Positions 21,421 through 21,477 of a stretch of DNA of 21,477 bases are shown in pieces. The position numbers and the translations under genes are program-made. This DNA comes from Scenedesmus sp. ARA3 (lineage: Eukaryota; Chlorophyta; Chlorophyceae; Sphaeropleales; Scenedesmaceae), in the NCBI GenBank assembly GCA_004335835.1, contig RWJK01001702.1:137098-158574 (forward strand). The letters are read 5' to 3'. How positions within the stretch are numbered: position 1 is the first letter of the stretch; the number at the start of each line of letters is the position of its first letter. The notes under the pieces were generated by a model. It had not been told where the DNA came from and did no database searches. It saw nothing but the letters and a program-made list of their open reading frames with translations.

Positions 21421-21477
<57 letters not shown>
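21421..21477 (+). repeat. (CTG)19 or longer, running off the window edge
   Basis: Nineteen uninterrupted CTG units begin 10 nt after the donor GTGAGTGGTG at 21411 and reach the last base. It is the longest pure triplet run here and its true length is unknown. Confidence 0.95.

Overview
This is nuclear DNA of an intron-rich eukaryote, most likely a chlorophyte green alga. I favour a chlorophycean, possibly of the Sphaeropleales, as an inference. The grounds are short exons (72-1173 nt), introns of roughly 170-450 nt with GT..GCAG borders, TGTAA polyadenylation-type signals, and heavy (CAG/CTG)n repeats in both exons and introns. Gene content also fits: a plant/animal-type class I aldolase, a TKL/Raf-like kinase and a long TPR protein. 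No prokaryotic operon, tRNA, rRNA, CRISPR array, transposase or virus-like gene was seen.

Layout: (1) 1-3364, minus strand, the 5' portion of a large multi-pass membrane protein of unknown family (four exons seen, 3' end beyond the left edge). (2) 3365-4684, a divergent intergenic region with a 14-bp CACGTG-centred palindrome close to its midpoint. (3) 4685-9549, plus strand, a nine-exon, 936-residue TPR protein with two TPR arrays separated by a Ser/Gly/Gln-rich linker. (4) 9550-11491, about 1.9 kb without a supportable gene. (5) 11492-15695, plus strand, a coiled-coil/polyQ region followed by a complete TKL-type protein kinase domain; the 5' end is uncertain. (6) 15696-16700, intergenic. 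(7) 16701-19401, plus strand, a six-exon class I fructose-bisphosphate aldolase of 386 residues with an unusual Ala-rich C terminus and no visible transit peptide. (8) 19402-20490, 3' UTR and intergenic. (9) 20491 to about 21410 and beyond, plus strand, the start of an unrecognised gene that runs off the right edge.

The five genes show no obvious shared pathway; they look like independent neighbouring eukaryotic genes. I assembled exons by hand from GT/AG borders, phase agreement and protein continuity, and every junction given keeps the reading frame. The most notable structure is at the DNA level. In the sense orientation, long CTG runs sit in introns, often against the 3' splice site, while exons carry CAG runs that read as polyglutamine. 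Several intronic duplications in the kinase gene, including a copied splice acceptor, also stand out. I found no convincing new biological system; the two unrecognised genes at the window edges are the best candidates for new protein families.
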